Translations under genes and position numbers: made by a program
Shown: in pieces, positions 27,666 through 35,687 of the stretch
Numbering within the stretch: the stretch's first letter is position 1
How the letters are laid out: each line of letters opens with the position of its first letter
NCBI GenBank assembly: GCA_943325205.2
Contig: CALPOM020000004.1
Location: 1-58,087, forward strand
Length of the DNA stretch: 58,087 nt
Direction of reading: 5' to 3'
Source of the DNA: Thermoflexus hugenholtzii JAD2
GTDB taxonomy: Bacteria; Pseudomonadota; Gammaproteobacteria; Burkholderiales; Burkholderiaceae
Notes under the pieces: generated by a model
Databases searched by the model: none
What the model saw: only the letters and a program-made list of their open reading frames with translations
What the model was told of the DNA's origin: nothing

Positions 27666-27971
27666 ATGCAATTTAACCAAGTAACTGTAGATAAGAAAGC
27701 GAATATTTTTTTTGATGGCAAATGTATTTCGCATACTGTAACTTTGCCGGATCAAACCAGAAAATCTGTTGGCGTCATACTGCCAAGCACCTTACGCTTT
27801 GATTTAACCACTAAAGAAATCATGGAGGTTGTCGATGGCACTGCGTTTGTCAGTGTAAACGGTGGCCAAGAGCAAGCCTATTTAGCCGGTCAATCTTGGG
27901 AGGTTGCTGCGGGCGGTTACTTTGTGATCCGTGCGGAAGCGCCAATACATTATGTCTGCCATTTTGACTAA
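27666..27971 (+). CDS. ppnP: Pyrimidine/purine nucleoside phosphorylase (DUF1255)
   Basis: PpnP is a small cupin that splits several nucleosides with phosphate, giving the base and ribose-1-phosphate. At 101 residues the protein has the usual length. It has the family features NVTVDKKANIFFDGKCISH-like N-terminus, KSVGVILPSTLRFDLTTKEI near 37-56, and WEVAAGGYFVIRAEAPIHYV-type C-terminus with a cupin barrel. It follows argG by 23 bases with a GGAGA-like ribosome binding site, so it is probably in the arginine operon transcript. A metabolic link is not obvious. The next gene is convergent. Confidence 0.93.
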   Translation: MQFNQVTVDKKANIFFDGKCISHTVTLPDQTRKSVGVILPSTLRFDLTTKEIMEVVDGTAFVSVNGGQEQAYLAGQSWEVAAGGYFVIRAEAPIHYVCHFD

Positions 27972-28029
27972 CTAAGCGCTCATTGGATAGCGGCTAGGTC
28001 TCAAAATCTCCAGCCCCAATAGAGACAAT

Positions 28030-28479
28030 TTAAGGTCTAGGTAAACCTTCTACGAGACTACCTGGACCGAGTTTTCTTTTTGAGAACCATCCTCGGTTCA
28101 TTTCTAATGCGTAGGGATTTGCTCTTAATGGGCAATGGCTCGACTCGCTAAAAGCTTCCATTTCAGCGATATTAATAATTTTTCCACTAGCATCTATAAA
28201 TGCGATAGCCAGAGGTATTTCCGTATTTTTCATCCAAAAGCAATGGCTTAGCTTGTCATTAAACACGAATAACATACCCTGATTTTCGGGCAGTTCTTTG
28301 CGGTACATTAAGCCCATTTGTTGGCTAGCGGGCGTACTGGCAACTTCAGCTTTAATTATTTCTTGATGTATTTTTAAGGTGATTGATGGAAGAGGCGCGC
28401 CATAGCACGTTGCTGCAATCATTGATAACGAAATCAGCTGCGCAAGTAAGTGGCTACATTTGATGAAGCTATTTAGCAT
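28030..28479 (-). CDS. DUF192 family exported protein
   Basis: This 149-residue protein begins with a hydrophobic signal peptide (about 7-27) ending in a CYGAPLP-like cleavage region, so it is probably periplasmic. The mature part is a single DUF192 domain. Visible family blocks are EVASTPASQQMGLMYRKELP near 45-64, GMLFVFNDKLSHCFWMKNTE near 68-87, and IPLAIAFID followed by KIINIAEME. Its function is unknown. DUF192 genes lie near isocitrate dehydrogenase, cspA and clpSA in related Burkholderiales, from memory, which matches this neighbourhood. It is convergent with ppnP and divergent from the unknown gene at 28719. Confidence 0.88.
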   Translation of the reverse strand: MLNSFIKCSHLLAQLISLSMIAATCYGAPLPSITLKIHQEIIKAEVASTPASQQMGLMYRKELPENQGMLFVFNDKLSHCFWMKNTEIPLAIAFIDASGKIINIAEMEAFSESSHCPLRANPYALEMNRGWFSKRKLGPGSLVEGLPRP

Positions 28480-28558
28480 AGTGGCTTGGGTTATTCATTG
28501 CGTTGCAAAGATTGTTGGTCATCAGTTATTTGAAGGGTTTAGTTTCAGTAAGCGATAT

Positions 28559-28571
28559 TGACCGAAGGTCA
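28559..28571. promoter_or_regulatory. Small palindrome, possible operator
   Basis: TGACC-GAA-GGTCA is a perfect 5-3-5 palindrome in the 239-base gap between the divergent DUF192 gene and the unknown gene at 28719. A TATAGT at 28611-28616 downstream could be a -10 for the latter, but no good -35 pairs with it. The regulator, if any, is unknown. Confidence 0.3.
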
Positions 28572-28718
28572 TATCACCAAAAGTCAACCCGCATCAGTTG
28601 AATGATTTATTATAGTAACAACTTTGCAGAACTGATAGCTTTATGCTCATTCAAAGCGAAGTAATCAGGACGTGCGATAGTAGCTTTTTTAATCACTTTT
28701 ATTAAAGGTCTTTAAGTT

Positions 28719-30092
28719 ATGTCAACTCCACTGGATTTGTTACAAATTGCCAAAGAAGAACAAAACGGCGATTTATTTAAATTACTAGATAGTATTTACA
28801 AGCGATCTGCTCTGAAGCCCGTAGGCTTTAATGATGCAATTATTTGGGAAGGCGGGAATTTTGTTGGTGATGTGAAGCCAGTAGCCCATGCTTTTACCGA
28901 TATGTTTGCCCTGAACGGGACATTGATGGCCTTGGATGTTTTAGGACTGCCTTTCTTGGGAGTGCCGATGATGGCCCAATTTCGGCATGACACGAACCTT
29001 GCCTCGCTCGAGTGGTTTGGAAAATTAGACTATATAGCTCTGAAGTGGTCTACTGCTGGCGATTTCCTAGTCAACGATGGTGGCAAGAAAGTAGTTGTAG
29101 CGGGTAAGTCTGCTAATGCACCTTTGCGAACTGCCGCAGGCGTGTATTGTAATGTTCGTCCTTATGGCGGAATTACGAGTATTCGTTTTATGCCAGGTTT
29201 ACCTTATTCTCAAGATAAGAAAAAGTTTAAAATAGATCCAGAGACTGGCAATATTCATTCAGAAATGAATACACCGGGTATTCGCATGGCATACGCTGCG
29301 CGATTATTCCTTAAAATGGTGCATGACACCGGGATGATTGGTCGAGTAGCCACAAAACCTACTCAGGCCCAAGAAGATGCAATTAACGCCGGTATTATTC
29401 GTTGGCTAATGGCGGGAACTAAGTTTAAGTTAAAACGCCAGTATGCTGTGGATGCCTATGAAGAGCATCGTGCTAATGTGGACGCAATTGTAGCTTTATT
29501 ACCCAAAGACTTCAAAGCTGGTATGGAGAATTGGGGCGGAGACATTTATGAACATATTGCAGATACTAATTTTGGTCTTTTATTGCATGACATGATTCGC
29601 CAAAGGCCTTGTATTGTTTATGCTACGGATTTAGATGGTGATCGTTTAACTGATTTGATGGCTGATGCAGCTGATGTTCTGCGTGATTGGGGTCAGATTG
29701 TTTTAGACCGAGTAGGATCTCAAGTCGACATGAAGCAGCTTTGGAAAGATATGGGATTTACTATGACAAATGGTAAGGATATGACCAGTATCATGTATCG
29801 TGTCCATGGCGCACCGATCTACGAGCAAACTTTGGGCTCTGCTGATGCGATGTTAATGCGCTTATTAGACGGCGATGAAACCGTTGGTGGTGAGAAGCAG
29901 CCCTATGATCCAAGAATTCATTTTGTGCTTATCAATGAGGCTTATAAGGCAGCCAATCCTGGCAATGAGAGGTTGGCAAATTGGTTGGATGAGCAACTCA
30001 AGGCCTTCGATCGAATTTATAGCCCGAATCGTCCGTTATACATTGAAGGATATCAAGCATTAAAAGCAGCTATTAAACCTTGGGGGGTATGA
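28719..30092 (+). CDS. Unrecognised conserved-looking cytoplasmic protein (457 aa)
   Basis: I do not recognise this protein. It is 457 residues (about 50 kDa), without signal peptide or membrane segment, and of balanced enzyme-like composition with codon use like its neighbours. Distinct blocks are WEGGNFVGDVKP (43-54), ALKWSTAGDFLVNDGGKK (107-124), AGVYCNVRPYGGITSIRFMP (140-159), GNIHSEMNTPGIRMAYAARL (177-196), VYATDLDGDRLTDLMADAAD (300-319) and RPLYIEGYQALKAAIKPWGV at the C-terminus. The acidic DLDGDRLTD could bind a metal; that is a guess. It sits between DUF192 and cspA-clpS-clpA, where I recall icd in relatives, but it shows none of the standard isocitrate dehydrogenase motifs. A divergent decarboxylating dehydrogenase, including the roughly 50-kDa class reported from phytoplankton, is one hypothesis. 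Confidence 0.9.
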   Translation: MSTPLDLLQIAKEEQNGDLFKLLDSIYKRSALKPVGFNDAIIWEGGNFVGDVKPVAHAFTDMFALNGTLMALDVLGLPFLGVPMMAQFRHDTNLASLEWFGKLDYIALKWSTAGDFLVNDGGKKVVVAGKSANAPLRTAAGVYCNVRPYGGITSIRFMPGLPYSQDKKKFKIDPETGNIHSEMNTPGIRMAYAARLFLKMVHDTGMIGRVATKPTQAQEDAINAGIIRWLMAGTKFKLKRQYAVDAYEEHRANVDAIVALLPKDFKAGMENWGGDIYEHIADTNFGLLLHDMIRQRPCIVYATDLDGDRLTDLMADAADVLRDWGQIVLDRVGSQVDMKQLWKDMGFTMTNGKDMTSIMYRVHGAPIYEQTLGSADAMLMRLLDGDETVGGEKQPYDPRIHFVLINEAYKAANPGNERLANWLDEQLKAFDRIYSPNRPLYIEGYQALKAAIKPWGV

Positions 30093-30181
30093 TTTGAGGG
30101 TCGACGGGTATGTGCGAAATTTTTGCATGTATCCCTAGACTCTTACAACTAATCCAAGCAGTTGAGTTAGGTTAGTTAAAG

Positions 30182-30220
30182 GGCAAGCAGCTAAAAGGCA
30201 AGCTAAAAGGCAAGCTAAAA
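30182..30220. repeat. Short tandem repeat (12-bp unit, about three copies)
   Basis: GGCAAGCTAAAA occurs at 30197-30208 and 30209-30220 and, with a 3-base insertion, at 30182-30196. It lies between the end of the unknown gene and the cspA terminator. No function is evident. Confidence 0.7.
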
Positions 30221-30243
30221 AAACCCCTCTCGAGGGGCTTCTT
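30218..30243 (-). terminator. Rho-independent terminator of cspA
   Basis: On the minus strand, CCCCT-CGAG-AGGGG (30237 down to 30224) is followed at once by a run of T residues (30223 and below). It lies about 35 bases beyond the cspA stop. The A-rich other side offers only weak termination on the plus strand for the upstream gene. Confidence 0.75.
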
Positions 30244-30273
30244 TGCAAAACATCCTATAAAGGATTAGCTCAA

Positions 30274-30477
30274 TCAACCGCCTTGGATATTAGTCGCTTG
30301 TTTGCCTTTTGGGCCTTGAGTAATATCAAAAGTTACCTTTTGACCTTCTTTGAGGGTTTTAAAGCCACTCATTGTGATTGCACTGAAGTGAGCAAATAAC
30401 TCTTCTTCTCCATCATCAGGTTTGATAAACCCAAAACCTTTTGCATCATTAAACCATTTTACGACACCGGTTGCCAT
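30274..30477 (-). CDS. cspA: Cold-shock family protein (CspA-like)
   Basis: This is a 67-residue single cold-shock domain that binds single-stranded RNA and DNA and melts RNA structure. RNP1 is KGFGFIKPD (about 13-21) and RNP2 is ELFAHFSAI (about 26-34). The rest, with [20 protein letters not shown] and ATNIQGG at the end, is typical. Members of this family may be cold-induced or constitutive; the paralogue identity cannot be set from sequence alone. It has a long leader that starts with a palindrome at 30552 and a terminator at 30218. It is divergent from clpS, a very common proteobacterial arrangement. Confidence 0.95.
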   Translation of the reverse strand: MATGVVKWFNDAKGFGFIKPDDGEEELFAHFSAITMSGFKTLKEGQKVTFDITQGPKGKQATNIQGG

Positions 30478-30551
30478 TCGAACTCCATTACATATAAAGG
30501 ATCAATCTTGAAGCGTGAAAAACATTTGATAGCTAACACAACAACAAGCCT

Positions 30552-30573
30552 TGTGTATTAAAATTAATACACA
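30552..30573. repeat. 22-bp perfect palindrome in the cspA leader
   Basis: TGTGTATTAA-AA-TTAATACACA reads as a perfect inverted repeat with 10-bp arms and a 2-base centre. It lies 75-96 bases upstream of the cspA ATG. If the TTGACA promoter at 30582-30610 is used, it forms the first bases of the message. It could be a regulator's operator or a 5' stabilising hairpin. Confidence 0.75.
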
Positions 30574-30581
30574 TGTATGAG

Positions 30582-30610
30582 ATTGTTGGCTTTATTTGCT
30601 CTCCTGTCAA
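30582..30610 (-). promoter_or_regulatory. Likely cspA promoter
   Basis: On the minus strand a perfect TTGACA (30610-30605) is followed after 17 bases by AACAAT (30587-30582), a 4/6 match to the -10. Transcription would begin near 30575, giving a leader of about 100 bases, as is usual for cold-shock genes. Confidence 0.5.
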
Positions 30611-30640
30611 GATGAAATAGGTGAAAACGTATTAGTATTT

Positions 30641-30673
30641 CCCCTTAGGTGTGGGGTTTTTTCACACTTTTTT
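30641..30673 (+). other. Overlapping terminator-like hairpins between cspA and clpS
   Basis: CCCC(30641-30644)...GGGG(30653-30656) followed by TTTTTT, and GTGTG(30649-30653)...CACAC(30663-30667) followed by another T-run, overlap and cannot form together. Stems are short. They lie upstream of the proposed clpS promoter, so their transcript is unclear. Confidence 0.35.
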
Positions 30674-30720
30674 GCTTTTTAGCACCTAAATGATCAAATT
30701 TCTCGCCACTTGGTCAAAAA

Positions 30721-30749
30721 TAAACAGTAAATTAATTAATGATTAGAAT
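30721..30749 (+). promoter_or_regulatory. Possible clpS promoter (leaderless)
   Basis: TAAACA at 30721-30726, a 17-base spacer and TAGAAT at 30744-30749 match 4/6 and 5/6 of the sigma-70 boxes. The expected start of transcription, 6-7 bases on, falls on the clpS ATG at 30756. No ribosome binding site is visible before that ATG, which fits a leaderless message. Confidence 0.4.
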
Positions 30750-30755
30750 CATAGT

Positions 30756-31115
30756 ATGAGCCAGAAATTGAGTAAAAAACCGCTTTTAGCAATTCGTCCG
30801 ACCAAGCCCTTAAAAGATGATGGCCGGGCAACAGTTTTAGATCGGGAAGTTCAAAAAGTTGAACCTCCCCCTTTGTACCGGGTTATTTTGTTGAACGACG
30901 ATTTCACCCCCATGGAATTTGTAGTCATGATTATTCAGGAGTATTTTCATAAAGATCAGGAAACAGCTACTAGAATTATGTTACAAGTACATATGGAAGG
31001 AAAAGGTGTTTGTGGGGTTTATACCCATGACATGGCTGTAACTAAGGTAGCGCAAGTAACTGAAATCTCCCGTAAATCGGGTCACCCTTTGCAGTGCATG
31101 ATGGAGGAAGTATGA
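30756..31115 (+). CDS. clpS: ATP-dependent Clp protease adaptor ClpS
   Basis: ClpS recognises N-degrons (bulky N-terminal residues) and hands substrates to ClpA-ClpP. The 119-residue protein has an unstructured N-terminal tail (about 1-38) needed for delivery. The core domain follows: [20 protein letters not shown] near 41-60, including the NDD pocket residues, [20 protein letters not shown] near 64-83, and [14 protein letters not shown] near 84-97. Its stop overlaps the clpA start as ATGA. ClpS-ClpA adjacency is nearly universal in proteobacteria. The gene may be leaderless. Confidence 0.97.
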   Translation: MSQKLSKKPLLAIRPTKPLKDDGRATVLDREVQKVEPPPLYRVILLNDDFTPMEFVVMIIQEYFHKDQETATRIMLQVHMEGKGVCGVYTHDMAVTKVAQVTEISRKSGHPLQCMMEEV

Positions 31116-33415
31116 TTGCTCAAGAATTAGAAGTTAGTCTGCATATGGCTTTTGTAGATGCAAGGGCTGCTCGGCATGAGTTTATTACCGTTGAGCATCT
31201 ATTGTGTGCTTTGTTAGATAATGCCACTGCAGTAGATGTATTAAAGGCTTGTGCGGTAAATATTGTTGATCTTCGCATCCAACTCAAGAATTTCATTAAC
31301 GACAATACGCCCGTTGTGCCGGGCACAGAAGAAGTTGATACGCAACCAACCTTAGGATTCCAAAGGGTAATCCAGCGAGCCATTATGCATGTCCAGTCCA
31401 CATCTAGTGGAAAAAAAGAAGTTACTGGAGCCAATGTATTGGTTGCTATTTTTGGAGAAAAAGATTCGCATGCGGTTTATTACCTGCAGCAACAGGGAGT
31501 AACTCGCCTGGATGTGGTGAATTTTATTAGTCATGGAATTCGTAAGGATCAGGCTGAGTCGGTCAAGCAAGACCAGCAAAATAGTGACTCGGATGAGACT
31601 GCCGCTGGTACTGGAAAAGATAGCCCGTTAGAACAGTTCACACAAAACTTAAATCAATTAGCAAAACAAGGCAAGATTGATCCGCTCATTGGCCGTGAAC
31701 ACGAGGTTGAGCGGGTTATCCAAATATTGTGCCGTCGCCGCAAAAATAACCCGCTGTTGGTTGGTGAGGCGGGTGTTGGTAAGACTGCAATTGCGGAGGG
31801 CTTAGCATGGCGAGTGACCCAAAATGAAGTCCCGGAAATTTTAAAAGATGCGGTTGTTTATTCTCTGGACATGGGGGCTTTGCTTGCTGGTACTAAATAT
31901 CGCGGCGATTTTGAGCAGCGCTTGAAGGCTGTTTTGAAGTCTTTAAAAGATAATGTCAATGCGGTTTTATTTATTGATGAAATTCACACCCTGATTGGGG
32001 CTGGCGCAGCTTCTGGCGGAACTTTGGATGCCAGTAATTTATTAAAACCTGCTTTATCTAGCGGTCAGTTGAAGTGTATCGGAGCAACTACCTTTACGGA
32101 GTATCGTGGCATTTTTGAAAAAGACGCTGCGCTATCTAGACGCTTCCAAAAAATTGATGTTTTAGAACCAAGTATTGATCAAACCGTGCAAATCTTGCGG
32201 GGTCTAAAGTCCCGATTTGAAGAGCATCATGGCGTGAAGTATTCTCAAAATGCCTTAAGCGCTGCTGCTGAGTTGTCATCAAGATATATTAATGATCGGC
32301 AGTTACCAGATAAAGCAATTGATGTGATTGATGAGGCTGGTGCTGCGCAACGAATTTTGCCAAAATCGAAACAGAAAAAAACGATTGGCCGGGTAGAGAT
32401 TGAGGAGATTGTTTCTAAAATTGCCCGGATTCCGCCGCAATCGGTTAGTCAAGATGACAGGAGTAAATTGCAGACCCTGGATCGGGACTTAAAGAGCGTC
32501 GTGTTTGGGCAAGACCCAGCGATTGAAGCTCTAGCATCGTCCATTAAGATGGCTAGGGCGGGACTTGGCAAAATCGATAGGCCAATAGGGTCCTTTTTAT
32601 TCTCAGGCCCTACAGGCGTTGGTAAAACAGAAGTTGCCAAGCAACTAGCTTTTATTATGGGTGTGGAGTTGTTGCGTTTTGACATGTCGGAGTATATGGA
32701 AAGGCATGCAGTTAGTCGCTTAATTGGTGCGCCCCCTGGATACGTTGGTTTTGATCAAGGTGGTTTGCTCACTGAGGGAGTAAACAAAAAACCGCACTGT
32801 GTTTTATTACTCGATGAAATCGAAAAAGCGCACCCTGATATTTTTAATATATTGCTCCAAGTCATGGATCATGGGACATTAACGGATAACAACGGTCGTA
32901 AAGCTGATTTTCGTAATGTAATTATTATCATGACGACCAATGCTGGCGCTGAAACGATGAATAAATCGACCATTGGATTTACAAATCCTCGAGAAGCTGG
33001 GGATGAGATGGCTGATATTAAGCGTATGTTTACCCCAGAATTTAGAAATCGCCTTGATGCAATTGTGTCCTTTAAAGGTCTTGATGAGTCAATTATTCTG
33101 CGAGTTGTCGATAAATTCCTCATGCAACTAGAAGAGCAGTTGCACGAGAAAAAAGTGGATGCGACTTTCTCCCCGGCACTTCGAACTTTCTTATCTAAAA
33201 AAGGTTTTGACCCATTAATGGGCGCCAGACCTATGCAACGTTTAATTCAAGATACCGTTCGTAAAGCCCTAGCCGATGAGTTACTTTTTGGACGCCTACT
33301 CAATGGTGGCACAGTCTTAGTTGATGTGGCGGATAAGGGTGAGGTAGTACTCACCATCCAGGCTGCTGTTACAAAGGGCAAGGCTGCGTCTACAGAGACA
33401 TCTGAAGAGACTTAA
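31112..33415 (+). CDS. clpA: ATP-dependent Clp protease ATP-binding subunit ClpA
   Basis: ClpA is the hexameric AAA+ unfoldase that feeds ClpP. Start at 31112 ([14 protein letters not shown]) is supported by GGAGGAAGT just upstream, by homology, and by the ATGA overlap with clpS; it gives 767 residues. The N-terminal repeat domain occupies about 1-145. D1 Walker A is GEAGVGKTA near 215-223 with Walker [11 protein letters not shown] near 283-292. D2 Walker A is GPTGVGKTE near 500-508. The IGL-type loop for ClpP docking lies near the middle of D2. It converges on dut with 3 bases between the stops. Confidence 0.97.
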   Translation: MIAQELEVSLHMAFVDARAARHEFITVEHLLCALLDNATAVDVLKACAVNIVDLRIQLKNFINDNTPVVPGTEEVDTQPTLGFQRVIQRAIMHVQSTSSGKKEVTGANVLVAIFGEKDSHAVYYLQQQGVTRLDVVNFISHGIRKDQAESVKQDQQNSDSDETAAGTGKDSPLEQFTQNLNQLAKQGKIDPLIGREHEVERVIQILCRRRKNNPLLVGEAGVGKTAIAEGLAWRVTQNEVPEILKDAVVYSLDMGALLAGTKYRGDFEQRLKAVLKSLKDNVNAVLFIDEIHTLIGAGAASGGTLDASNLLKPALSSGQLKCIGATTFTEYRGIFEKDAALSRRFQKIDVLEPSIDQTVQILRGLKSRFEEHHGVKYSQNALSAAAELSSRYINDRQLPDKAIDVIDEAGAAQRILPKSKQKKTIGRVEIEEIVSKIARIPPQSVSQDDRSKLQTLDRDLKSVVFGQDPAIEALASSIKMARAGLGKIDRPIGSFLFSGPTGVGKTEVAKQLAFIMGVELLRFDMSEYMERHAVSRLIGAPPGYVGFDQGGLLTEGVNKKPHCVLLLDEIEKAHPDIFNILLQVMDHGTLTDNNGRKADFRNVIIIMTTNAGAETMNKSTIGFTNPREAGDEMADIKRMFTPEFRNRLDAIVSFKGLDESIILRVVDKFLMQLEEQLHEKKVDATFSPALRTFLSKKGFDPLMGARPMQRLIQDTVRKALADELLFGRLLNGGTVLVDVADKGEVVLTIQAAVTKGKAASTETSEET

Positions 33416-33418
33416 CCC

Positions 33419-33868
33419 TTACCCCTTACCGGTACTCCCAAATCCACCAGTGCCTCTAGTGCTGGTGGAGAACTCCTCAACGACCTCCCACTCGACTTGA
33501 GCGACGGGCACGATCACTAGTTGTGCTAAGCGATCCATGGCGCAGATCTGAAAATTTTGTTGGCCGCGGTTCCAGGTACTCACCATGAGTTGGCCTTGAT
33601 AATCCGAGTCGATGAGGCCAACTAAATTACCTAGGACGATGCCATGTTTGTGACCAAGCCCAGAGCGAGGCAAAATGATCGCACAGTAGCCTGGATCTGC
33701 AACATGGATTGCAATACCCGTTGGAATTAAGAGGGTCTGTCCAGGAGCAATGTCAATAGGCTCGTTGATACAGGCTCTAAGATCGAGGCCTGCACTCCCT
33801 GGAGTGGCATAACCGGGTAGTTGACTGCGCATCCGTTCATCTAAAATTTTGACTTGTAACTTTTGCAT
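33419..33868 (-). CDS. dut: Deoxyuridine 5'-triphosphate nucleotidohydrolase
   Basis: Dut splits dUTP to dUMP and pyrophosphate, keeping uracil out of DNA and supplying thymidylate synthesis. The 149-residue trimeric-type enzyme shows all five motifs in order: [10 protein letters not shown] near 23-32, [15 protein letters not shown] near 67-81, [17 protein letters not shown] near 84-100, [17 protein letters not shown] near 106-122, and [12 protein letters not shown] at the C-terminus. It follows coaBC by 56 bases on the minus strand. dut next to coaBC (dfp) is also seen in E. coli. Confidence 0.97.
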   Translation of the reverse strand: MQKLQVKILDERMRSQLPGYATPGSAGLDLRACINEPIDIAPGQTLLIPTGIAIHVADPGYCAIILPRSGLGHKHGIVLGNLVGLIDSDYQGQLMVSTWNRGQQNFQICAMDRLAQLVIVPVAQVEWEVVEEFSTSTRGTGGFGSTGKG

Positions 33869-33924
33869 AAATTGAGTTTAAAGGGGTTAAAGAAGTGGCA
33901 AGATGAATTGCTATGGGAACATCG

Positions 33925-35151
33925 TTACGCTGGTAAACGTTGCACAACCTGAGCAATGATTTCCCGAGCAAGACTTAGCTTATCCATTTGCTGGAGAGGA
34001 TAAACACCATTTGCATCAATCAAGCTGACTTGATTATGGTCTTGTCCGAAGGTATCGGGTCCATGATTAGCGATCAAGAGGGGCACATTTTTAGCGATTC
34101 GTTTAGCTTGCCCAAATTCAGAAATGTGTTGCGTCTCGGCGGCAAAGCCAACGCAAAATGGTCTTTGGGGGGAGTTAGCAGCCATGCGAGCCAAAATGTC
34201 AGGATTAAGAGCAAACTCTAAGGTTGGACTTAAAGAGTCCGATTTTTTGATTTTTTGGGAAGATGGATTGATGATTTTCCAGTCTGCGACGGCTGCAACA
34301 GAGAAGAAAATATCGCAGTCTTTAGCAGACTCAACTGCATTTGCCATATCAGCAGCACTTAAGACGTCTGTTCGCCGAATCATTCCAGTAAACTCCAGAG
34401 GCGTTGGTAAGTGGACGGGGCCGGCAATTAAATGCACAGATGCACCTGCTTCTAGCGCTGCTTTGGCAATAGCAAAGCCCATTTTTCCAGAGCTTTTATT
34501 CGTGAGACCACGAACTGGATCAATAGCCTCATAGGTTGGGCCAGCTGTTACAACCACCTGTTTTCCTAGTAAGGTTTTCGGCTGAAAAAAAGCGCACAGA
34601 CCCTCGAGAATTTCTTCGGGTTCGAGCATACGACCAGCTCCGACTTCGCCGCAAGCTTGTGGACCACTAGCTGGACCAAGGATGATGACGCCATCAGCTT
34701 TTAGCCTAGCCACACTGCGTTGGGTGGCGACATGCTGCCACATTTGTAAATTCATTGCCGGCACCATGAGTAGGGGGCACGGCAGGATAGAGCCCTGTTC
34801 TTCAAAACCGCGAGCAATGAGTAGGGTTGATAAGAGATCATCTGCCAGGCCCAAGGAATGCTTGGCCATGAGATCGGCGCTGGCAGGCGCAATCACAATC
34901 GCGTCAGCTTTTCTAGAAAGCTCAATATGAGCCATCCCGTTGGGAATACGATCATCCCATTGACTGATGAAGACAGGATTTCCAGATACAGCTTGTAAGG
35001 TAGTCGGAGTCACAAAGTGTGTTGCAGCTTGCGTCATCACAACTTGAACCTGAGCCCCTTCTTTAATAAAAAGACGCACGAGTTCCGGGGTCTTATAGGC
35101 AGCAATACCACCAGAGATACCTAAAACAATATGTTTGTTTAGTAAATACAT
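33925..35151 (-). CDS. coaBC: Bifunctional phosphopantothenoylcysteine decarboxylase/phosphopantothenate-cysteine ligase
   Basis: CoaBC carries two consecutive coenzyme A steps: CoaB ligates cysteine to phosphopantothenate and CoaC decarboxylates the product using FMN. The 408-residue protein has the flavoprotein half first, with GISGGIAAYKTPELVRLF (about 12-29), the active-site segment ADAIVIAPASAD near 83-94 and PAMNLQMW near 130-137. The ligase half follows with VVTAGPTYEAIDPVRGLTNK near 199-218 and SSGKMGFAIA. It lies 5 bases after lspA and is part of the ileS-lspA-coaBC run. Confidence 0.97.
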   Translation of the reverse strand: MYLLNKHIVLGISGGIAAYKTPELVRLFIKEGAQVQVVMTQAATHFVTPTTLQAVSGNPVFISQWDDRIPNGMAHIELSRKADAIVIAPASADLMAKHSLGLADDLLSTLLIARGFEEQGSILPCPLLMVPAMNLQMWQHVATQRSVARLKADGVIILGPASGPQACGEVGAGRMLEPEEILEGLCAFFQPKTLLGKQVVVTAGPTYEAIDPVRGLTNKSSGKMGFAIAKAALEAGASVHLIAGPVHLPTPLEFTGMIRRTDVLSAADMANAVESAKDCDIFFSVAAVADWKIINPSSQKIKKSDSLSPTLEFALNPDILARMAANSPQRPFCVGFAAETQHISEFGQAKRIAKNVPLLIANHGPDTFGQDHNQVSLIDANGVYPLQQMDKLSLAREIIAQVVQRLPA

Positions 35152-35156
35152 AGTTC

Positions 35157-35663
35157 CTAACGTTTTTTGACTACGCGCCTTAACTCGTCAAAAATCAATA
35201 GAGCAGCACCTAGGCTTATGGCACTGTCTGCAACATTAAAAGCTGGCCAGTGAAACTGTTGATAATACACATCAATAAAGTCTACTACAGCGCCGTAAGC
35301 AAAGCGATCAATTAAGTTGCCCACCGCCCCCCCTAGAATGAGTGCTAAAGAAAAGCAGAATAACGATTCCTTCGAATGGCGCTTGAGTAACCAAAGGATT
35401 GTGACAGTAGCGACTAGGCCTATGCCAATAAAAAACCATTTTTGCCAAGCAAGCCCATCTGCCAGAAAAGAAAAAGCTGCTCCAGGGTTAAAGACAAGTA
35501 CCCAGTTCATCATCGCATTCACACGTTGACTGGTGTTTGGTAGAAGGCTATTGAGGGCAATTATTTTTGTAAGTTGATCGATGATAATCACAAAGATAGA
35601 TAAGCCTAACCACAAAATAAATTGATAAGAGCTATTCATTGCCGAGTTCGTTTTTGCCATCAA
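35157..35663 (-). CDS. lspA: Lipoprotein signal peptidase (signal peptidase II)
   Basis: LspA is an inner-membrane aspartic peptidase that cleaves prolipoprotein signal peptides after lipid attachment. The 168-residue protein has four hydrophobic segments. Family motifs are visible: FVIIIDQLTKIIAL near 19-32, NPGAAFSFLAD near 55-65, GGAVGNLIDRFAYGAVVDFI near 111-130 with one catalytic aspartate, and FNVADSAISLGA near 140-151 with the other. It follows ileS by 24 bases and precedes coaBC by 5. The ribF-ileS-lspA order is widely conserved. Substrates in this window would include LivJ. Confidence 0.97.
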   Translation of the reverse strand: MMAKTNSAMNSSYQFILWLGLSIFVIIIDQLTKIIALNSLLPNTSQRVNAMMNWVLVFNPGAAFSFLADGLAWQKWFFIGIGLVATVTILWLLKRHSKESLFCFSLALILGGAVGNLIDRFAYGAVVDFIDVYYQQFHWPAFNVADSAISLGAALLIFDELRRVVKKR

Positions 35664-35687
35664 TTTTCCCTGAAGAATCGTTTCAAT

